This document shows, piece after piece, positions 62,657 through 64,000 of a DNA stretch of 64,000 nucleotides. Both the position numbers and the translations under genes were made by a program. The stretch spans positions 1 through 64,000 of the forward strand of contig DATIEP010000049.1 in assembly GCA_035455745.1 (NCBI GenBank), written 5' to 3'. The stretch's first letter is position 1, and each line of letters begins with the position of its first letter. This stretch comes from JADGGM01 sp027307005 (GTDB lineage Bacteria > Gemmatimonadota > Gemmatimonadetes > Gemmatimonadales > Gemmatimonadaceae). The notes beneath the pieces were generated by a model that was not told where the DNA came from, searched no databases, and worked only from the letters and a program-made list of their open reading frames with translations.

Positions 62657-64000
62657 GTGACCGACACATACGACTACGATTTGGTGTGCATCGGCAGTGG
62701 ACCCGCGGGACAGCGCGCCGCGGTCCAAGCGGCGAAACTCGGCCGACGCGCGGCGGTGGTCGAGCGCCGCGGCTCGTTGGGCGGCGTCTGTCTGGACACC
62801 GGCACCATTCCGAGCAAGACGTTCCGCGAAGCCGTGCTGTGGACCGTGACCTCCGCGGCGCGAGCGGATGGCGCGCTCGATGGGCGGGCCTCACGCCCAA
62901 CGGCAGACGCGCTCCTCGCTCGCGTGCAGGACGTGGTGACGCGCGAAGCGGCCGTGATCGCGAACCAGCTCCGGCGCAACGGCGTCGATGTGCTGCGCGG
63001 CGAAGCGTCGTTCCTCGACCCGCACCGCGTGCTGGTTCACGCCGGTGAGACGTGGCGCGACGTCACCGCGGCGAACGTGTTGATCGCGGTGGGCACGATC
63101 GCGGCTGCCGCGCCGGGCGCCGACGCCGACGGCGCGACGATACTCACCAGCGACGACATCTGCCGCCTGTCGCGGATCCCGCGATCGCTGGCGGTGGTCG
63201 GCGCGGGCGTCATCGGGATGGAATACGCGTCGATGTTCGCCGCGTTAGGCGTCGATGTGACCGTCGTCGACAAGCGCGAGCGCCCGCTCGAATTCCTCGA
63301 CGGCGAAATCGTGGACGAGCTGATCCACCAGATGCGGAAGCGCAACGTCTATTTCCGCGGCGGCGAAGCGGTGGCGCGGCTCGGCACCAGCGACGGCCCG
63401 CCCGCGCGCGCCGTGCTCGAGCTCGAGTCGGGCAAGCGCATCGTGAGCGACATGGTGCTGTTTTCCGTCGGGCGTCAAGGCGCGACCGCGTCCCTCGGAC
63501 TGGAGAAGGCGGGCCTCTGCGCCGACGACCGCGGCCGCATCGCCGTGAACGCGGAGTTTCGCACGTCGGTGCCACACATCTTCGCCGCCGGCGACGTGAT
63601 CGGCTATCCGAGCCTCGCCGCGACGTCGAGCGAGCAGGGACGGCTGGCGGCGTGCCACGCGTTAGGCGCGCCGGCGCGCGCCATGGCAGCGCACTTCCCC
63701 ATCGGGATCTACGCCATTCCCGAGGTGTCGATGGTCGGCGCCGCCGAGCACGAGCTCACCAAGGCGAAGGTGCCGTACGAAGTGGGCATCGCCCGCTACA
63801 GCGAAATCGCGCGCGGCCAGATCCTCGGCGACGACAGCGGCTTCTTCAAGATGCTGTTCCACCGCGAGACCCGGCGTCTGTTAGGCGTGCACATCATCGG
63901 CACCGGCGCCACCGAGCTGCTGCACATCGGCCAGGCGGTGTTGGGCTTGGGGGGCGGCCTCGACTACTTCCTCGAGACCGTGTTCAACTACCCCACGCTG
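62657..64000 (+). CDS. sthA: Soluble pyridine nucleotide transhydrogenase (partial)
   Basis: The GTG start gives 448 residues before the right edge; about 20 more are missing. FAD binding is by LVCIGSGPAGQRAAVQAAKLG. The CLDTGTIPSKTFREAV motif has the Thr replacing the second redox Cys, as in SthA and unlike lipoamide dehydrogenase. NAD binding uses VVGAGVIGMEYASMFAALG. It transfers hydride between NADPH and NAD. The right-end dimer part includes FNYPTL. Confidence 0.93.
   Translation, partial: MTDTYDYDLVCIGSGPAGQRAAVQAAKLGRRAAVVERRGSLGGVCLDTGTIPSKTFREAVLWTVTSAARADGALDGRASRPTADALLARVQDVVTREAAVIANQLRRNGVDVLRGEASFLDPHRVLVHAGETWRDVTAANVLIAVGTIAAAAPGADADGATILTSDDICRLSRIPRSLAVVGAGVIGMEYASMFAALGVDVTVVDKRERPLEFLDGEIVDELIHQMRKRNVYFRGGEAVARLGTSDGPPARAVLELESGKRIVSDMVLFSVGRQGATASLGLEKAGLCADDRGRIAVNAEFRTSVPHIFAAGDVIGYPSLAATSSEQGRLAACHALGAPARAMAAHFPIGIYAIPEVSMVGAAEHELTKAKVPYEVGIARYSEIARGQILGDDSGFFKMLFHRETRRLLGVHIIGTGATELLHIGQAVLGLGGGLDYFLETVFNYPTL

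Noticed and set aside
1..64000. CRISPR arrays, rRNA and tRNA genes
   Set aside because: No regularly spaced repeats, and no recognisable tRNA cloverleaf or rRNA sequence was noticed while reading both strands.

Overview
The window looks like chromosome from a high-GC soil bacterium, most likely Gemmatimonadota or a close ally. This is inferred from the G+C content, the MacB/ADOP-type permease, the FecR/DUF6600 protein, the many secreted proteases and TonB_C/AgmX-like proteins, and the TPR/Sel1 proteins with zinc ribbons. I see no rRNA, tRNA or CRISPR array. The heptamer GTTAGGC/GCCTAAC recurs throughout (about 82 copies counted by eye in 64 kb), in genes and between them.

Layout. 1-10.4 kb: an aminotransferase of glutamate-1-semialdehyde type cut by the left edge, a TrmJ-like RNA methylase, and a carbohydrate block (heparinase II/III-like lyase, family-5 solute-binding lipoprotein, two DppB/DppC-type permeases, GH38 alpha-mannosidase). 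10.4-19.4 kb: DUF488, DedA, superoxide dismutase, arginine decarboxylase (speA), PdxH, a Sel1-repeat protein and a TPR protein. 19.4-31.9 kb: a large secreted metallopeptidase/propeller/barrel protein, a persulfide-type pair (BLH phosphatase-like protein plus MBL-rhodanese), an ABC-2 exporter, a TonB_C protein, a serine hydrolase, an S41 protease and threonine synthase. 32-37.2 kb: a class-III aminotransferase with an oxidoreductase, a CPBP protease, and a NarL-type response regulator/histidine kinase pair.

37.4-46.6 kb is the accessory core. An ADOP permease is followed by three copies of a small protein family ending in a CPPNC motif (one intact copy at 40.1 kb, one frameshifted at 43.8 kb, one intact at 46.4 kb). 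They lie among a decayed IS110 element and an intact IS5-like element. Two of the three copies are followed by a paralogous multi-pass membrane protein. In one case the next gene is the N-terminal stub of a histidine kinase homologous to the intact kinase at 36.4-37.2 kb. The same two copies share a palindromic box about 100 bp upstream, and the IS5-like element has inserted exactly into one of these boxes. I read this as a repeatedly duplicated signalling module (small cysteine protein, membrane sensor, kinase) that I cannot match to a named system.

46.6-64 kb returns to ordinary chromosome: an unknown 190-aa protein, a subtilase lipoprotein, an aquaporin, a tandem universal stress protein, an RNB exonuclease, a FecR/DUF6600 protein, two tandem GT4 glycosyltransferases, an AgmX/TonB-like protein, an M1 metallopeptidase, a DUF2231 membrane protein, a DoxX-like protein and the start of a soluble transhydrogenase (sthA), which runs off the right edge.
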